64,000 nt of DNA. It comes from Sphingomonas sp. ID1715. Lineage in GTDB: Bacteria > Pseudomonadota > Alphaproteobacteria > Sphingomonadales > Sphingomonadaceae. Shown piece by piece: positions 36,251 through 45,231 of the stretch. The DNA lies in the NCBI RefSeq assembly GCF_013044515.1, contig NZ_JABEPR010000001.1:958061-1022060 (forward strand). The letters run 5' to 3'. Each line of letters opens with the position of its first letter. Positions within the stretch are counted from its first letter, which is position 1. The translations under genes and the position numbers were made by a program. The notes under the pieces are model-generated. The model was not told the origin of the DNA, ran no database searches, and was given only the letters and a program-made list of their open reading frames with translations.

Positions 36251-36883
36251 ATGACCATCCGCCTGTTCGACTATTTCCGCTCCTCGGCCAGCTATCGCGT
36301 GCGGATCGGCCTCAACCTGAAGGGCGTCGCCTACGAGCGCGTCGACCTGGCGTTGCTCGAGGGGAAGCAGCGCGAGCCCGACAATCTGGCGCGCAACCCG
36401 CAGGGCTTCGTGCCGACGCTGGAGATTGACGGGCATATGCTCACCCAGTCGCTCGCCATTCTCGACTATCTCGACGCGACGTTCCCCGAGCCGCCATTTG
36501 TCTCCAAGGACCCGGCGCGCCGTTCAAAGACGCTCGCGCAGGCACTGGCCGTCGCCTGCGACATCCACCCGTTGAACAATCTCCGCGTGCTCAAATATCT
36601 GAAGTCCGAACTCGGCGCGCCCGAGCGGGCGCGCGACGATTGGTATCGTCACTGGGTCCGGGAAGGGTTCGTCGGGCTAGAGAAAATGGCCGAGGGCAGC
36701 GGCCGCTACCTCGGCGGCGACACGCCCGATCTCGCCGACATCTGCCTCGTCCCGCAAATGTTCAACGCCCGCCGCTTGAACCTCGATCTGACGCCATTCC
36801 CGACGCTCGTGCGCGTCGATGCGGCGCTGCAGGAACTGGAGCCCTTCGCAGCGGCGAGTCCGGAGCGGGTGCAGAACGGCTGA
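36251..36883 (+). CDS. maiA: Maleylacetoacetate isomerase (zeta-class glutathione transferase)
   Basis: The 210-aa zeta-GST isomerises maleylacetoacetate to fumarylacetoacetate in tyrosine/homogentisate degradation, using glutathione. The N-terminal thioredoxin-like domain begins LFDYFRSSASYRVRIGLNLKG with the SSxSxRVR active-site motif of the zeta class, followed by NPQGFVPTLEIDG and LTQSLAILDYLD. The C-terminal helical domain has CDIHPLNNLRVLKYL and TPDLADICLVPQ. AGAGAG precedes the ATG at 36251. Homogentisate dioxygenase and fumarylacetoacetase are not in the window. Confidence 0.92.
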   Translation: MTIRLFDYFRSSASYRVRIGLNLKGVAYERVDLALLEGKQREPDNLARNPQGFVPTLEIDGHMLTQSLAILDYLDATFPEPPFVSKDPARRSKTLAQALAVACDIHPLNNLRVLKYLKSELGAPERARDDWYRHWVREGFVGLEKMAEGSGRYLGGDTPDLADICLVPQMFNARRLNLDLTPFPTLVRVDAALQELEPFAAASPERVQNG

Positions 36884-36908
36884 GGTGATACTGGGTTCGC
36901 TTCGGCCG

Positions 36909-38357
36909 CTAGCGCGCGAAGCGGCGCAGGAGGGCGCGGCCGCGGTCGATCAGTTCGGGCGGCGCGATGCGCCAGCAGAGCAGTGCGGTGACCAACCCGA
37001 GAACGACCCCGCTCGCCCACCAGCGCCAATCGCGATAGTCGAGCGTCGCCGAGGCGATCGCACCGGCGAGCAACGGTACGGCGACCAGGCCGATCAGGTC
37101 GGCTGGCGCAAGTTTCCGCCTGGCCGCCCACCAGAGCAGCAGGAAATCGACCGAGCAGCGAAAGGCGAACACCGCCGCGCAGCCGATCAGTCCATACCAT
37201 TTCATGCCGACATAGAGCAGCGCCAGATAGGGCGGGATCTGCGCCAACAGGCACTTCGTCACCAGGTCCGGCCGGCCGGCGCCCTGCAGCCAGCTATAGG
37301 GCACGACCGCAAAGGCGTTCGCCCAATAACCGAAGACGATCAGCACGCCGACATCGGCGGCCGGCCCGCCGATCGCCTTGCCGACCCAAAGGTCGAGAAA
37401 GGGGTGGAGCAGGTAGATCATGCCGAGGATCGGCAGGCTGATGCCGGCGAGCAGCACGCGCAGCGACTTGTCGTTGAGCGACGCCTGCTCCTCCGCCGAT
37501 GCGGTCGGCATGCGGGGGAACACCGCCCCGACCAAGGCTTGCGGGAAGATGGTGATCCTCTGGGCGAGCTGGAACGGCACGGTATAGATCGTCACCGCCT
37601 TGGCGCCGAGCACCGCGCCGATGGCGAAGCGGTCGAGAATGACGAGGATCGGGCCGAACAGCCCGGTGATCGTCACCCAGCCGCCATAGCCGAGCAAATC
37701 CTTGATCTGCGACCGGTCGAACCGCCTCTGCTGCCCGCGCGTGATGTGGAGGTGGCAATGCCACCACAGCACCACGATGGCGACCCCGCGCGCCGCGACG
37801 GACGCCAGCAGCAACAGGCTGAGGTTGGGGCCGAACGCCCAGGCCACGAACAGCGGAAACAGCTGGAACAGGCTGGTCGACAGCACCGAGATCATGTTCG
37901 TCTCGACGAACCGGTCGCGGGCCTGCAGCGCACCGGTGAGCACGCCGGTCGTCGTGGCGATCGGCACGGCCAGCGCGAGGAACGGCACCGCGGCGGAGAT
38001 CTCGGGCCGGAGCCGCGGATCGACCTTGAAGATCTGATCGAAGAAGAAGGCCGCCGCGGCCCACAGCACCAGCGCACCCACCGCGCCCATGATCACATTG
38101 GTCAGGATCGCGGTCCAGAATACGTCCGCGCGGTCCTGCGCCGGCGCGTCCTTGAGCGCCGCGATGCTGTAAGTGGTGGCGCGGCCGAGTCCCAGGTCGA
38201 ACAGGCCGAAATAGCCGAGCAGCAGCCAGGCGATCGCCAGCACGCCGTAGCGATCGGTGCCGACCAGCTTCAGGTAGATGGGGACGGTGACGAGCGCGAG
38301 CAGGATCGGGAGCACCGCCCCGATCAGGTTATAAGTCGCGTTGCGGCTGACGCTCAT
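36909..38357 (-). CDS. Polysaccharide-type flippase (Wzx/MATE-like)
   Basis: The 482-aa protein has about 12-14 hydrophobic helices and a short cytoplasmic N-terminus (MSVSRNATYNLIGAVLPILLA). It belongs to the oligosaccharide flippase family that moves undecaprenyl-linked units across the inner membrane. Characteristic are LVGTDRYGVLAIAWLLLGYFGLFDLGLGRA near the N-terminus and the central GYGGWVTITGLFGPILVILDRFAIG. UDP-glucose dehydrogenase, a precursor enzyme for exopolysaccharide, is next on the same strand, separated by a palindromic repeat. No polymerase or glycosyltransferase lies nearby, so the polymer is unknown. Confidence 0.85.
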   Translation of the reverse strand: MSVSRNATYNLIGAVLPILLALVTVPIYLKLVGTDRYGVLAIAWLLLGYFGLFDLGLGRATTYSIAALKDAPAQDRADVFWTAILTNVIMGAVGALVLWAAAAFFFDQIFKVDPRLRPEISAAVPFLALAVPIATTTGVLTGALQARDRFVETNMISVLSTSLFQLFPLFVAWAFGPNLSLLLLASVAARGVAIVVLWWHCHLHITRGQQRRFDRSQIKDLLGYGGWVTITGLFGPILVILDRFAIGAVLGAKAVTIYTVPFQLAQRITIFPQALVGAVFPRMPTASAEEQASLNDKSLRVLLAGISLPILGMIYLLHPFLDLWVGKAIGGPAADVGVLIVFGYWANAFAVVPYSWLQGAGRPDLVTKCLLAQIPPYLALLYVGMKWYGLIGCAAVFAFRCSVDFLLLWWAARRKLAPADLIGLVAVPLLAGAIASATLDYRDWRWWASGVVLGLVTALLCWRIAPPELIDRGRALLRRFAR

Positions 38358-38382
38358 GCGATGTCCGGAAACTTACACCAGC

Positions 38383-38494
38383 CGTTCGTCCCGAGTAGCC
38401 GTCGAGCTTGCCGAGACGGCGTATCGAGGGATCCCTCGATACGAGCTCTCGCGACGCGCCTCCGGCGCTCCTCGATCTCTACTCGGGACGAACG
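38383..38494. repeat. Long palindromic repeat (family B variant)
   Basis: CGTTCGTCCCGAGTAG (38383-38398) and CTACTCGGGACGAACG (38479-38494) are perfect 16-bp arms; inside is a second hairpin GTATCGAGGGATCCCTCGATAC. It lies between the ugd stop codon and the flippase start. Confidence 0.88.
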
Positions 38495-38512
38495 GGTCTT
38501 GGTGACGGGAAA

Positions 38513-39856
38513 TCAAGCGACCTTCTGTTCCAGCGGCGCTTCGGCGCCGGCGACGCCGCGGCCAATGCCGAAATAGGTCATGCCCGCCTTCTCGGCCTCC
38601 GCCGGATTGTAGACGTTGCGCAGGTCGACCAGCACGGGCGAGCGCATCGCTCCGGCCAGGCGCTTGAGATCGAGCGCCCGGAACGCGTCCCATTCGGTGA
38701 CCAGCACCAGCACGTCGGCGTCCTTGGCGACCTCATGCGCGTTCGCCTTGTAATCGAGCTCGCCCAGCATCGCCCGCGCCTGCTCGACCCCTTCGGGGTC
38801 ATAGGCAGCGATCTCGGCGCCCGCCTCGCGAAGTACGCGGACAATCTCCAGCGACGGCGCATCGCGCATGTCGTCCGTATTGGGCTTGAAGGTCAGGCCG
38901 AGCAGGCCGACCCTTTTGCCCTTGGCCGATCCACCAAGCGCCTCGACCACCTTATGCCCCATCGCCGTCTTGCGCAGGTCGTTGGCCTCGACGGTCGAAT
39001 GCACGATGCGCAGCGGCACGCCATAATCCTCCGCCGTCTTCAGCAGCGCGAGCGTGTCCTTGGGGAAGCACGATCCGCCATAGCCGGGCCCGGCGTGCAG
39101 GAATTTTGAGCCGATGCGATTGTCGAGGCCGATGCCGCGCGAGACGTCCTTCACGTCGGCTCCGACCTGTTCGGCCAGGTCCGCCAGCTCGTTGATGAAG
39201 CTGATCTTGGTCGCGAGGAAGGCGTTCGCCGCATATTTGATCAGCTCGGCGGTGCGACGGCCGGTGAACAGAATGGGCGCCGCGTTCAGATAAAGCGGTC
39301 GATAGACCTCCCGCATCACTTCCTGCGCATGATCGTCTTCGGTGCCGACCACGATCCGGTCGGGGCGCTTGAAGTCCCCGATCGCGGCACCTTCGCGGAG
39401 GAACTCGGGGTTGGAGACGACCGCCCATTGGAAGTTCGGCCGCGTCTCCTTCAGGATCGCCTCGACCTTGTCGCCAGTGCCGACCGGCACGGTCGACTTG
39501 GTGACGACGACACAGGGCTTGTCCGCGGCTTGGGCGATCTCCTTGGCGGCGGCGAAGACATAGGACAAATCGGCATGGCCATCCCCGCGACGCGAGGGCG
39601 TGCCCACCGCGATGAACACCGCATCCGCGCCGGCAATGCCCGCCTTCAGGTCCGTGGTGAAGGAGAGGCGACCCGCCTTGACGTTCGAAGCGACGAGCTG
39701 GTCCAGGCCCGGCTCGAAGATCGGCATGCGTCCGGCCTCCAGTGCCTTGATCTTGCCCGCATCCTTGTCGACGCAGACCACGTCATGGCCGAAATCGGAC
39801 AGGCAGGCGCCGGATACGAGGCCGACATAACCCGACCCGATCATCGTAATCTTCAT
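38513..39856 (-). CDS. ugd: UDP-glucose 6-dehydrogenase
   Basis: The 447-aa enzyme oxidises UDP-glucose to UDP-glucuronate for exopolysaccharide synthesis. The N-terminal Rossmann fold begins MIGSGYVGLVSGACLSDFGHDVVCVDKD; AVGTPSRRGDGHADL, STVPVGTG and NPEFLREGAAIGDF follow. The catalytic cysteine is in GPGYGGSCFPKDT (about residue 265), and the UDP-binding domain has GLTFKPNTDDMRDAPS. It precedes the flippase in transcription order. Length and motifs are typical. Confidence 0.95.
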   Translation of the reverse strand: MKITMIGSGYVGLVSGACLSDFGHDVVCVDKDAGKIKALEAGRMPIFEPGLDQLVASNVKAGRLSFTTDLKAGIAGADAVFIAVGTPSRRGDGHADLSYVFAAAKEIAQAADKPCVVVTKSTVPVGTGDKVEAILKETRPNFQWAVVSNPEFLREGAAIGDFKRPDRIVVGTEDDHAQEVMREVYRPLYLNAAPILFTGRRTAELIKYAANAFLATKISFINELADLAEQVGADVKDVSRGIGLDNRIGSKFLHAGPGYGGSCFPKDTLALLKTAEDYGVPLRIVHSTVEANDLRKTAMGHKVVEALGGSAKGKRVGLLGLTFKPNTDDMRDAPSLEIVRVLREAGAEIAAYDPEGVEQARAMLGELDYKANAHEVAKDADVLVLVTEWDAFRALDLKRLAGAMRSPVLVDLRNVYNPAEAEKAGMTYFGIGRGVAGAEAPLEQKVA

Positions 39857-39921
39857 CGCATCACCTTTTCTGCGCGCCGCCCCTTAGCCGGGCGGCGTCA
39901 TCCTTACCACTCGATTCAGGG

Positions 39922-41841
39922 TTAAGCCCGCGCCAGGAATTGCGCCGTCGAAGCTGCCAACGTCTCCCCCGCCGGCTCGCACCGGCCGCCGAGATTGGCG
40001 CTTAGGAACTCCTCGGTGATCGCGTTGAACGCGATGTTGTTTTCCGGCCGCGCAACACCATGCCCCTCATCCGGGAAAAGCACGTAAGTGAGCGGAATGT
40101 TCCCGGCCTTCATTGCGGACGCGATCTGATCCGATTCCGCTTGCTTGACGCGCGGATCGTTGGCGCCCTGGCCGATCAACAAGGGCCGCACGATCCGATC
40201 GGCCTTGTGCAGCGGCGAGCGGTCTTTCAGCAGTTGCAGGCCCTCTGGCGTCTCCGGATTGCCCATGCGGCGGTGAAATTGCTGCACGACCGGTTTCCAA
40301 TAAGGCGGGATCGTCTGCAGCAGGGTCTCGAGGTTGGAGGGACCGACGATGTCGACCCCGCAGGCGAACAATTCGGGCGTGAAGGTCAGGCCGACCAAAG
40401 TCGCATAGCCGCCATAGGAGCCGCCCATAATGGCGATCCGCTCGCGGTCGGCGATTCCCCCGGCAACGGCCCACTCGACCGCGTCGACCAAATCGTCGTG
40501 CATCCTGGCGCCCCATTCTAGGTCGCCGGCAGAGATGAAGCCTTTCCCGAAGCCGGTCGAGCCGCGGAAATTGACCGACAGCACCGCATAGCCGCGGTTC
40601 GCCAGCCACTGGTGATAGGGATTATAGCCGTGATGGTCGCGCGCCCAAGGACCGCCATGAACCAGCAGCACCATCGGCAAAGGCTGGTCCGGCACCGCCT
40701 CCCGCGCGGTCGCCGAGCCATGAGGCAGCGACAGATAGGCAGTGAGCGTCAACCCGTCGCGGGCGCGCAGTTCCAGCGCGTGCATCGGCACCAGCGGCGC
40801 ATGCTCCAGTTCCGGCCGGGACACATAGAACAGGTCCAGCCGGTCGGCCTGGCGGTCGTAGAGATAGACGGCCGGAGGGCCCGTCACCGGATCGACCGCC
40901 ACCGTCCAGCGCCGATCATCGTCGGTGCGCGATGTGATCTCGATATCGCCTTCGAGCAGTTCCCGCAGCCGCTTGAGCGTCGCGCCGATCGGCAAGTCCA
41001 GGCCGATCCATTCCTTGGTGAGATAGTCGACCGAATAGGCCTCGACCTCGCCGGTCAGCGGGTGCGTCAGCGTGTCGCCGATATCGGCGCGCGCATCCTC
41101 GGCGATCACGCGCCGCTGCCCGTCCGTCTCGGCGATCAGCGCCGCCGTGTTGCGGCCGCGGCTGTCCAGCCAGTAGAGCGTCCTGCCATTGGTGGTGAAG
41201 CCAACCGGCTGGGTCGTCAGCGCGTCTTCGAGCGTGGTTGCGGCGAACGGCGCGTCGGCCACGGCGCCCGCCTCGATACGATGAAAGTCCATGCCACCTT
41301 CCGCGTTCGGCCGGACCGCGACCCTAAGTGTGAGTGCGTCGTCGGCCAGGAAGCCGGCAAAGCCGTCGCCGCGCATGAGCTCGGTGAGCTCGCCTGTCGC
41401 CAGGTCCAGCGTGTGGACATCGTGCCATTGCGGGTCGCGATTATTAAGGCCGACCAGGATACGCCCGCGCTGCGTCACCGACGTGCCGACGATCAGCACG
41501 CGCGTATTCTCGAACGGCGTTAGGCACGTCTCCGCGCCGCTCTCGATGTCCACCCGGTAGAGCAGGAAATTCTCGTCGCCGCCCTTGTCCTGCACATAGA
41601 GGAGAGAGCGGCTGTCCGGTGCCCAGAGATACTGCCCGATCGGCCGCGCCGTCTCGGCGGTCATCGGCCGCGCGTCCGCCGGATCGCCTGCGGGCGCGAG
41701 CCACAGGTTCATCACGCCATCGCGCGGCGCCAGCCAGGACAGCCAGCGGCCGTCCGGGCTGATGCGCCCCTGCGCACGAGTGGGATTGCCGAACAGCTTG
41801 GCCCGCTCGATCAGCGGCACCTGAAGAGGAGAATGCGTCAT
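39922..41841 (-). CDS. S9-family prolyl oligopeptidase-type serine peptidase
   Basis: The 639-aa protein pairs an N-terminal beta-propeller-like region (residues 20-340, with repeated SPDGRWLSWLAPRDG and YLWAPDSRSLLYVQD blades) with a C-terminal alpha/beta hydrolase domain. The nucleophile is in IMGGSYGGYATLVG (about residue 475), preceded by PMVLLVHGGPWARD and NFRGSTGFGKGF; the Asp and His follow in LIGQGANDPRVKQAES and FPDEGHGVARPEN. No signal peptide is evident, so it is probably cytoplasmic, acting on short peptides (acylaminoacyl or dipeptidyl type). It is transcribed alone. Confidence 0.93.
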   Translation of the reverse strand: MTHSPLQVPLIERAKLFGNPTRAQGRISPDGRWLSWLAPRDGVMNLWLAPAGDPADARPMTAETARPIGQYLWAPDSRSLLYVQDKGGDENFLLYRVDIESGAETCLTPFENTRVLIVGTSVTQRGRILVGLNNRDPQWHDVHTLDLATGELTELMRGDGFAGFLADDALTLRVAVRPNAEGGMDFHRIEAGAVADAPFAATTLEDALTTQPVGFTTNGRTLYWLDSRGRNTAALIAETDGQRRVIAEDARADIGDTLTHPLTGEVEAYSVDYLTKEWIGLDLPIGATLKRLRELLEGDIEITSRTDDDRRWTVAVDPVTGPPAVYLYDRQADRLDLFYVSRPELEHAPLVPMHALELRARDGLTLTAYLSLPHGSATAREAVPDQPLPMVLLVHGGPWARDHHGYNPYHQWLANRGYAVLSVNFRGSTGFGKGFISAGDLEWGARMHDDLVDAVEWAVAGGIADRERIAIMGGSYGGYATLVGLTFTPELFACGVDIVGPSNLETLLQTIPPYWKPVVQQFHRRMGNPETPEGLQLLKDRSPLHKADRIVRPLLIGQGANDPRVKQAESDQIASAMKAGNIPLTYVLFPDEGHGVARPENNIAFNAITEEFLSANLGGRCEPAGETLAASTAQFLARA

Positions 41842-41889
41842 GGCCGCTGCTTTACGGCCTTGGCGGCGAGCCTCAAGCTTCGGAAACGA

Positions 41890-42090
41890 TCAGTGCGCCA
41901 GATCGCCCAACAGGCGGCAGGTTTCCTTGATCTCGTCGAGCAGCCGGTGCTGCTCCTCGCGAGTCAGCATCACCGCGCGTTCCCGCCATGCCGTGATGAT
42001 CCGCGCGCGGAGGTCGGTGATCTCGACCAGCATGTCGTCGGCGCTGAACGCCCCCAGTTGATAGATATTCTTGCGATCCTGGTCAGGCAT
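41890..42090 (-). CDS. Small conserved-looking helical protein, unknown function
   Basis: The 66-aa product MPDQDRKNIYQLGAFSADDM... is charged and helical with no membrane segment or cysteine cluster apart from one Cys (KETCRLLGDL). A clear Shine-Dalgarno (GGGAGG, reverse strand about 42097-42102) lies seven bases before the ATG, which supports translation. It stands 48 bases downstream-side of the S9 peptidase start, on the same strand, and could be its leader gene. I do not recognise the family. Confidence 0.62.
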   Translation of the reverse strand: MPDQDRKNIYQLGAFSADDMLVEITDLRARIITAWRERAVMLTREEQHRLLDEIKETCRLLGDLAH

Positions 42091-42218
42091 ATCAGCCTCC
42101 CGTCAGAAGCGGGAGCGTGCCAAGACTCTCATGACGCGCGCTTCAAAGCAGATTTGCGCCAATGGCTAATCTATATACCCCTTTTGTCAGCAAAGCGACT
42201 CGTATCGTCTGACACAGG

Positions 42219-42908
42219 TTAGATCGCGACCATCTTGTAATGGTGCCACGCGAAGATCGCTGCCGCGCCACGGTGCGGGCGCCAGGCCTCTGCCAGCTCG
42301 CGGGTCCGCTTTTCGTCCGGTCGCTCCGGCAAGCCGAGCAGCACGCCCACTTCGCGCATCACCGCCAGGTCGCCCGCTGGCCAGATGTCGGGCCGCCCCT
42401 CGGCAAATAGCAGGTAGATTTCCGCCGACCAGCGGCCAATCCCCTTGATCCTGGTCAAGGCGGCGATCGCCTCTTCGTCGTCCTCGGGCAAATGGCTCAG
42501 ATCCAGTTCGCCGCTGACGACCAGTTGCGCGAGGCTGCGCGCATAGCCGCTCTTCTGGCGCGACAGGCCGGCCGAGCGCAGCTCCTCGTCAGATGCCGCC
42601 AACAGGCGCTGCGGATCGCTTGGGTCCTCCAGCAGAGCCGCCAGCTTATTCCACATCGACGCCGCGGCGGCGACGCTCACCTGCTGGCCGACGATGGTGC
42701 GCAGCAGCGTCTCGTATCCCGGTTCGCGAAGGCGCGGCTCAGGATAGCCGGCACGGGCCAGCGCCTCGGCAAAGACCGGCTCGCGCGCCGCCAGCGCATC
42801 GAGCGACTCCTTCAACTGCTCCGCCGACAGCCCTATGCTTGACCCTCGCGCCCCGCCGCGACATGGCGGCTGTGAAGCCTTGCTAGGCTGAACGTAAGGG
42901 GAACACAA
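42219..42908 (-). CDS. DNA-3-methyladenine glycosylase II (AlkA type)
   Basis: This HhH-GPD base-excision enzyme removes alkylated bases. The core contains [20 protein letters not shown], the helix-hairpin-helix [18 protein letters not shown], and [12 protein letters not shown] with the catalytic aspartate. Family similarity begins around residue 28 ([20 protein letters not shown]). The start is uncertain: the only canonical codon in the extension is a TTG at 42908, which overlaps the divergent ferredoxin ATG and has no Shine-Dalgarno. A TTG at about 42815 is preceded by GGAG at a short distance and would give a ~198-aa protein, near the family size. I give the full open frame. Confidence 0.85.
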   Translation of the reverse strand: MCSPYVQPSKASQPPCRGGARGSSIGLSAEQLKESLDALAAREPVFAEALARAGYPEPRLREPGYETLLRTIVGQQVSVAAAASMWNKLAALLEDPSDPQRLLAASDEELRSAGLSRQKSGYARSLAQLVVSGELDLSHLPEDDEEAIAALTRIKGIGRWSAEIYLLFAEGRPDIWPAGDLAVMREVGVLLGLPERPDEKRTRELAEAWRPHRGAAAIFAWHHYKMVAI

Positions 42909-43225
42909 TGCCGAAGCTGGTGGTGGTGACGCGGGACGGACAGGAGCGGGCGGTCGATGGCGATGTAGGCCTGTCTGTCATGGAAGTGATCCGCGACAAT
43001 GGCTTCGACGAGCTGCTGGCGCTGTGCGGCGGCTGCTGCAGCTGCGCGACCTGCCACGTCCATATCGATGGCGACTGGGCTGACCGCCTGCCGCCGATGA
43101 GTGAGGACGAAAACGACCTGCTCGAGTCGAGCGATCACCGCAATGAGAGCTCGCGCCTGTCGTGTCAGATCCCGTTCACCCAGGATCTGGACGGCATGCG
43201 GGTCACGATCGCGCCTGAGGATTAA
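42908..43225 (+). CDS. [2Fe-2S] ferredoxin (adrenodoxin type)
   Basis: The 105-aa ferredoxin has the vertebrate/ISC-type cluster motif [12 protein letters not shown] around residues 39-50, with C-x5-C-x2-C spacing plus the fourth ligand in SRLSCQIPF (about residue 85). The [18 protein letters not shown] start and the [12 protein letters not shown] helix match ferredoxins that serve cytochrome P450 or oxygenases in sphingomonads and rhizobia. No P450 or reductase is adjacent, so the redox partner is unknown. It diverges from the alkA-type gene, with overlapping 5' ends. Confidence 0.9.
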   Translation: MPKLVVVTRDGQERAVDGDVGLSVMEVIRDNGFDELLALCGGCCSCATCHVHIDGDWADRLPPMSEDENDLLESSDHRNESSRLSCQIPFTQDLDGMRVTIAPED

Positions 43226-43251
43226 GGCCCTCTTCGCTCGACCCCGGCGCT

Positions 43252-43896
43252 CTATTTAAGCCGCAGCACCGCGGTCGGGGCGTCGCGGGTGAGCGGGCTC
43301 ACCTTCCAGCTCAGCGTCTTGCGCCCGCCCGCGGCTGTCGCGCCCTCCTCATTGTTCGTGCTGACCAGCTCCGCATCGGTGTCCAGCACGAAAATGCCGT
43401 CGAGCTTGTCGCTCGAGTCGGCGGTACCGCTCATCGGCCCCAGCTCGTCCTTACTTTCATTGGCGAAGCCCGGCGCCTTGACGCGCACGGTTCCGTTCGC
43501 GCGCAGTTCGACGGCCACGAACGGAACGATCGCCTGCCCGTCCAGATTGAACGGATAGATGAAATTGTGGGTCAGGGTGCCCGACACCTGATAGTCGATC
43601 GCGAAGGTGCCGTTGCCCAGATAGCGGACGGAACGATAGCCCGCCTCCTTGGACAGCGCGTCGGCGATGGCGCGGTTCTTCACCTCGGCCTTCTGCTTCT
43701 CGCCGGGCTCCGCCTCCGTTTTGCCCGACTTCATCTGCTCGGGGTCGAGCGCATGCACTTCGCCGACATAGGAATAGGTAAAGCTGCGATCGGCATTCAC
43801 CACCAGCCGCGACGTGAACTTGCCCGGCGTCAGCAGGCAGCCGGCGAGCAGCAGCGGCAAGGCCAGCGCCGCCGCGATACGAACATAGACCCCCAT
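43252..43896 (-). CDS. Predicted lipoprotein of unknown function
   Basis: The 214-aa product starts at ATG 43896 behind a GGGGGG-type Shine-Dalgarno. MGVYVRIAAALALPLLLAGC is a lipoprotein signal with lipobox LAGC at residues 17-20. The mature part shows LTPGKFTSRLVVNADRSFTYSYVGEV near the start, a KTEAEPGEKQK hydrophilic loop, a YQVSGTLTHNFIYPFNLDGQAIVP core and an ALL-polar tail; it looks like a beta-rich envelope protein. The pattern is frequent in sphingomonads but has no assigned role. It follows rlmB by 11 bases on the same strand. Confidence 0.75.
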   Translation of the reverse strand: MGVYVRIAAALALPLLLAGCLLTPGKFTSRLVVNADRSFTYSYVGEVHALDPEQMKSGKTEAEPGEKQKAEVKNRAIADALSKEAGYRSVRYLGNGTFAIDYQVSGTLTHNFIYPFNLDGQAIVPFVAVELRANGTVRVKAPGFANESKDELGPMSGTADSSDKLDGIFVLDTDAELVSTNNEEGATAAGGRKTLSWKVSPLTRDAPTAVLRLK

Positions 43897-43907
43897 GTCA
43901 CCCCCCT

Positions 43908-44645
43908 TCAGCCGCGTGTGGCCGCCGCATAGAGTGCGATGGCCGCGGCGTTCGACACGTTCAGGCTTTCTACCCGGTCGCTGATCGGAAGTCGCGCCAG
44001 TTCGTCGCAATGCGCCGCCGTATTCTGACGCATCCCCTCGCCTTCGGCCCCCAGCACCAGCGCGACCTTGGCGCTGCCGAGCGTATCGGCGAGGTGCCGC
44101 TCCGCCTCTCCGGCCAGCCCGATGCGCCAGAACCCTGCCTCGCCGATCTCGTCGAGGGCACGCGCGAGGTTCACGACCCGCGCCCAGGGCACCAGCTCGA
44201 GCGCGCCGGACGCCGCCCGCGCCAGCGCTCCGGATTCCGGCGGGCTGTGACGATCCTGGGTAATGATCCCGGCCGCGTCGAAGGCTGCCGCCGAGCGCAG
44301 GATCGCACCGACATTGTGCGGATCGGTCACCTGATCGAGCACCAGCAAGGGGCGGTTGTCCTCCCCGGCCAGCAGTTCGTCCAGATACACGTCCTCCAGC
44401 GGCTCGACTTCCAGCACCAGCCCCTGGTGCGGGGCGTCTGCTGGCACGAGCCGGCCCAGGTCCGCCACATCGGCAAAAGTGACGGTCAGTTCCTTCGGCA
44501 GCTCCATGCGGGCGGCCGCATCGCGCGTCGCCCACAGCCGGACAGAACGCCGCGCAGGATTGGCGAGCGCGGCGGCAACGGCGTGGCGCCCCCAGAAGCG
44601 TGGACGGCCGGAGGTGGAGGCGGAAGGACGGGAACGCTTCTTCAT
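43908..44645 (-). CDS. rlmB: 23S rRNA (guanosine(2251)-2'-O)-methyltransferase-type SpoU enzyme
   Basis: The 245-aa SPOUT-class methyltransferase has an N-terminal substrate-binding domain (WGRHAVAAALANPARRSVRL) and the trefoil-knot domain with LLVLDQVTDPHNVGAILRSA (motif 1), LVLGAEGEGMR (motif 2) and LNVSNAAAIALYA (motif 3). TrmH-family members methylate 23S G2251 or tRNA; RlmB is the commonest assignment at this length, but the exact target is not certain. It is followed by a lipoprotein gene and preceded, on the other strand, by tRNA-Tyr. Confidence 0.9.
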   Translation of the reverse strand: MKKRSRPSASTSGRPRFWGRHAVAAALANPARRSVRLWATRDAAARMELPKELTVTFADVADLGRLVPADAPHQGLVLEVEPLEDVYLDELLAGEDNRPLLVLDQVTDPHNVGAILRSAAAFDAAGIITQDRHSPPESGALARAASGALELVPWARVVNLARALDEIGEAGFWRIGLAGEAERHLADTLGSAKVALVLGAEGEGMRQNTAAHCDELARLPISDRVESLNVSNAAAIALYAAATRG

Positions 44646-44741
44646 GGCCGCGCGCTCTACAGCAAAGTGAAGGCGTTGACAGGCCGCGCCGCGTTCGTCA
44701 TGGCGTCGCCTCCGCTCACGACCGGCCCTGCCGGACCCTGT

Positions 44742-44828
44742 GGACAGGTGGCCGAGTGGTTAAAGGCAGCAGACTGTAAATCTGCCCGGGTTTCCCGTAC
44801 GCTGGTTCGAATCCAGCCCTGTCCACCA
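44742..44828 (+). tRNA. tRNA-Tyr(GTA)
   Basis: The 87-base gene has acceptor GGACAGG pairing with CCTGTCC, anticodon loop CTGTAAA (anticodon GTA) and the long variable arm of tyrosine tRNAs between the anticodon and T arms. The T loop is GGTTCGAATCC. CCA is encoded (44826-44828). Confidence 0.96.
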
Positions 44829-44847
44829 CTCCCTTGGCGATGCGCGC

Positions 44848-44991
44848 TCAGCGCATTTTGCTGCGGAAATGTTCGCGCTCCAACTGGCGGCGCCGGCGCG
44901 GCTTCCAAACGGTCTGATGAAAGACCAGCGCCCCGACGACTCCCAGGCCGGCGAGCAGCAATGCGAGCGCCAGCGATAAAATCTCTTCCAC
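44848..44991 (-). CDS. 47-aa single-pass membrane protein
   Basis: A GTG at 44991, six bases after AAAGG, opens a frame for VEEILSLALALLLAGLGVVG followed by ALVFHQTVWKP, a strongly basic RRRRQLEREHFRSK and the stop at 44848-44850. The product is a short N-out/C-in helix with a very basic tail. It is too short to identify; the Shine-Dalgarno, codon bias and membrane topology argue it is real. Confidence 0.5.
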   Translation of the reverse strand: MEEILSLALALLLAGLGVVGALVFHQTVWKPRRRRQLEREHFRSKMR

Positions 44992-45231
44992 TCTGTACCT
45001 TTGTCGTTACCCGAAGTGTGCGGCCGAAATATCCAGCGAGCGGCAGGGAATCAACTCGCCCGCCGACCGCCGCCACCCTCCGTCGTCCGCCACGGCCGGT
45101 TCGTCGATGGGTGCGCAAGTTGATCGACGCGGCTCCGCCTGTGGTCGACGGCACAGCGCCTTTTTCTACTGCGTAGCTAGAGAGCCACCATCGCGGTCAT
45201 GGGGATCGCGAATCGATGAAAGGAAAGGCTC

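Noticed and set aside
44657..45154. A 165-codon minus-strand frame around tRNA-Tyr
   Set aside because: It runs through the tRNA gene and has no family similarity.
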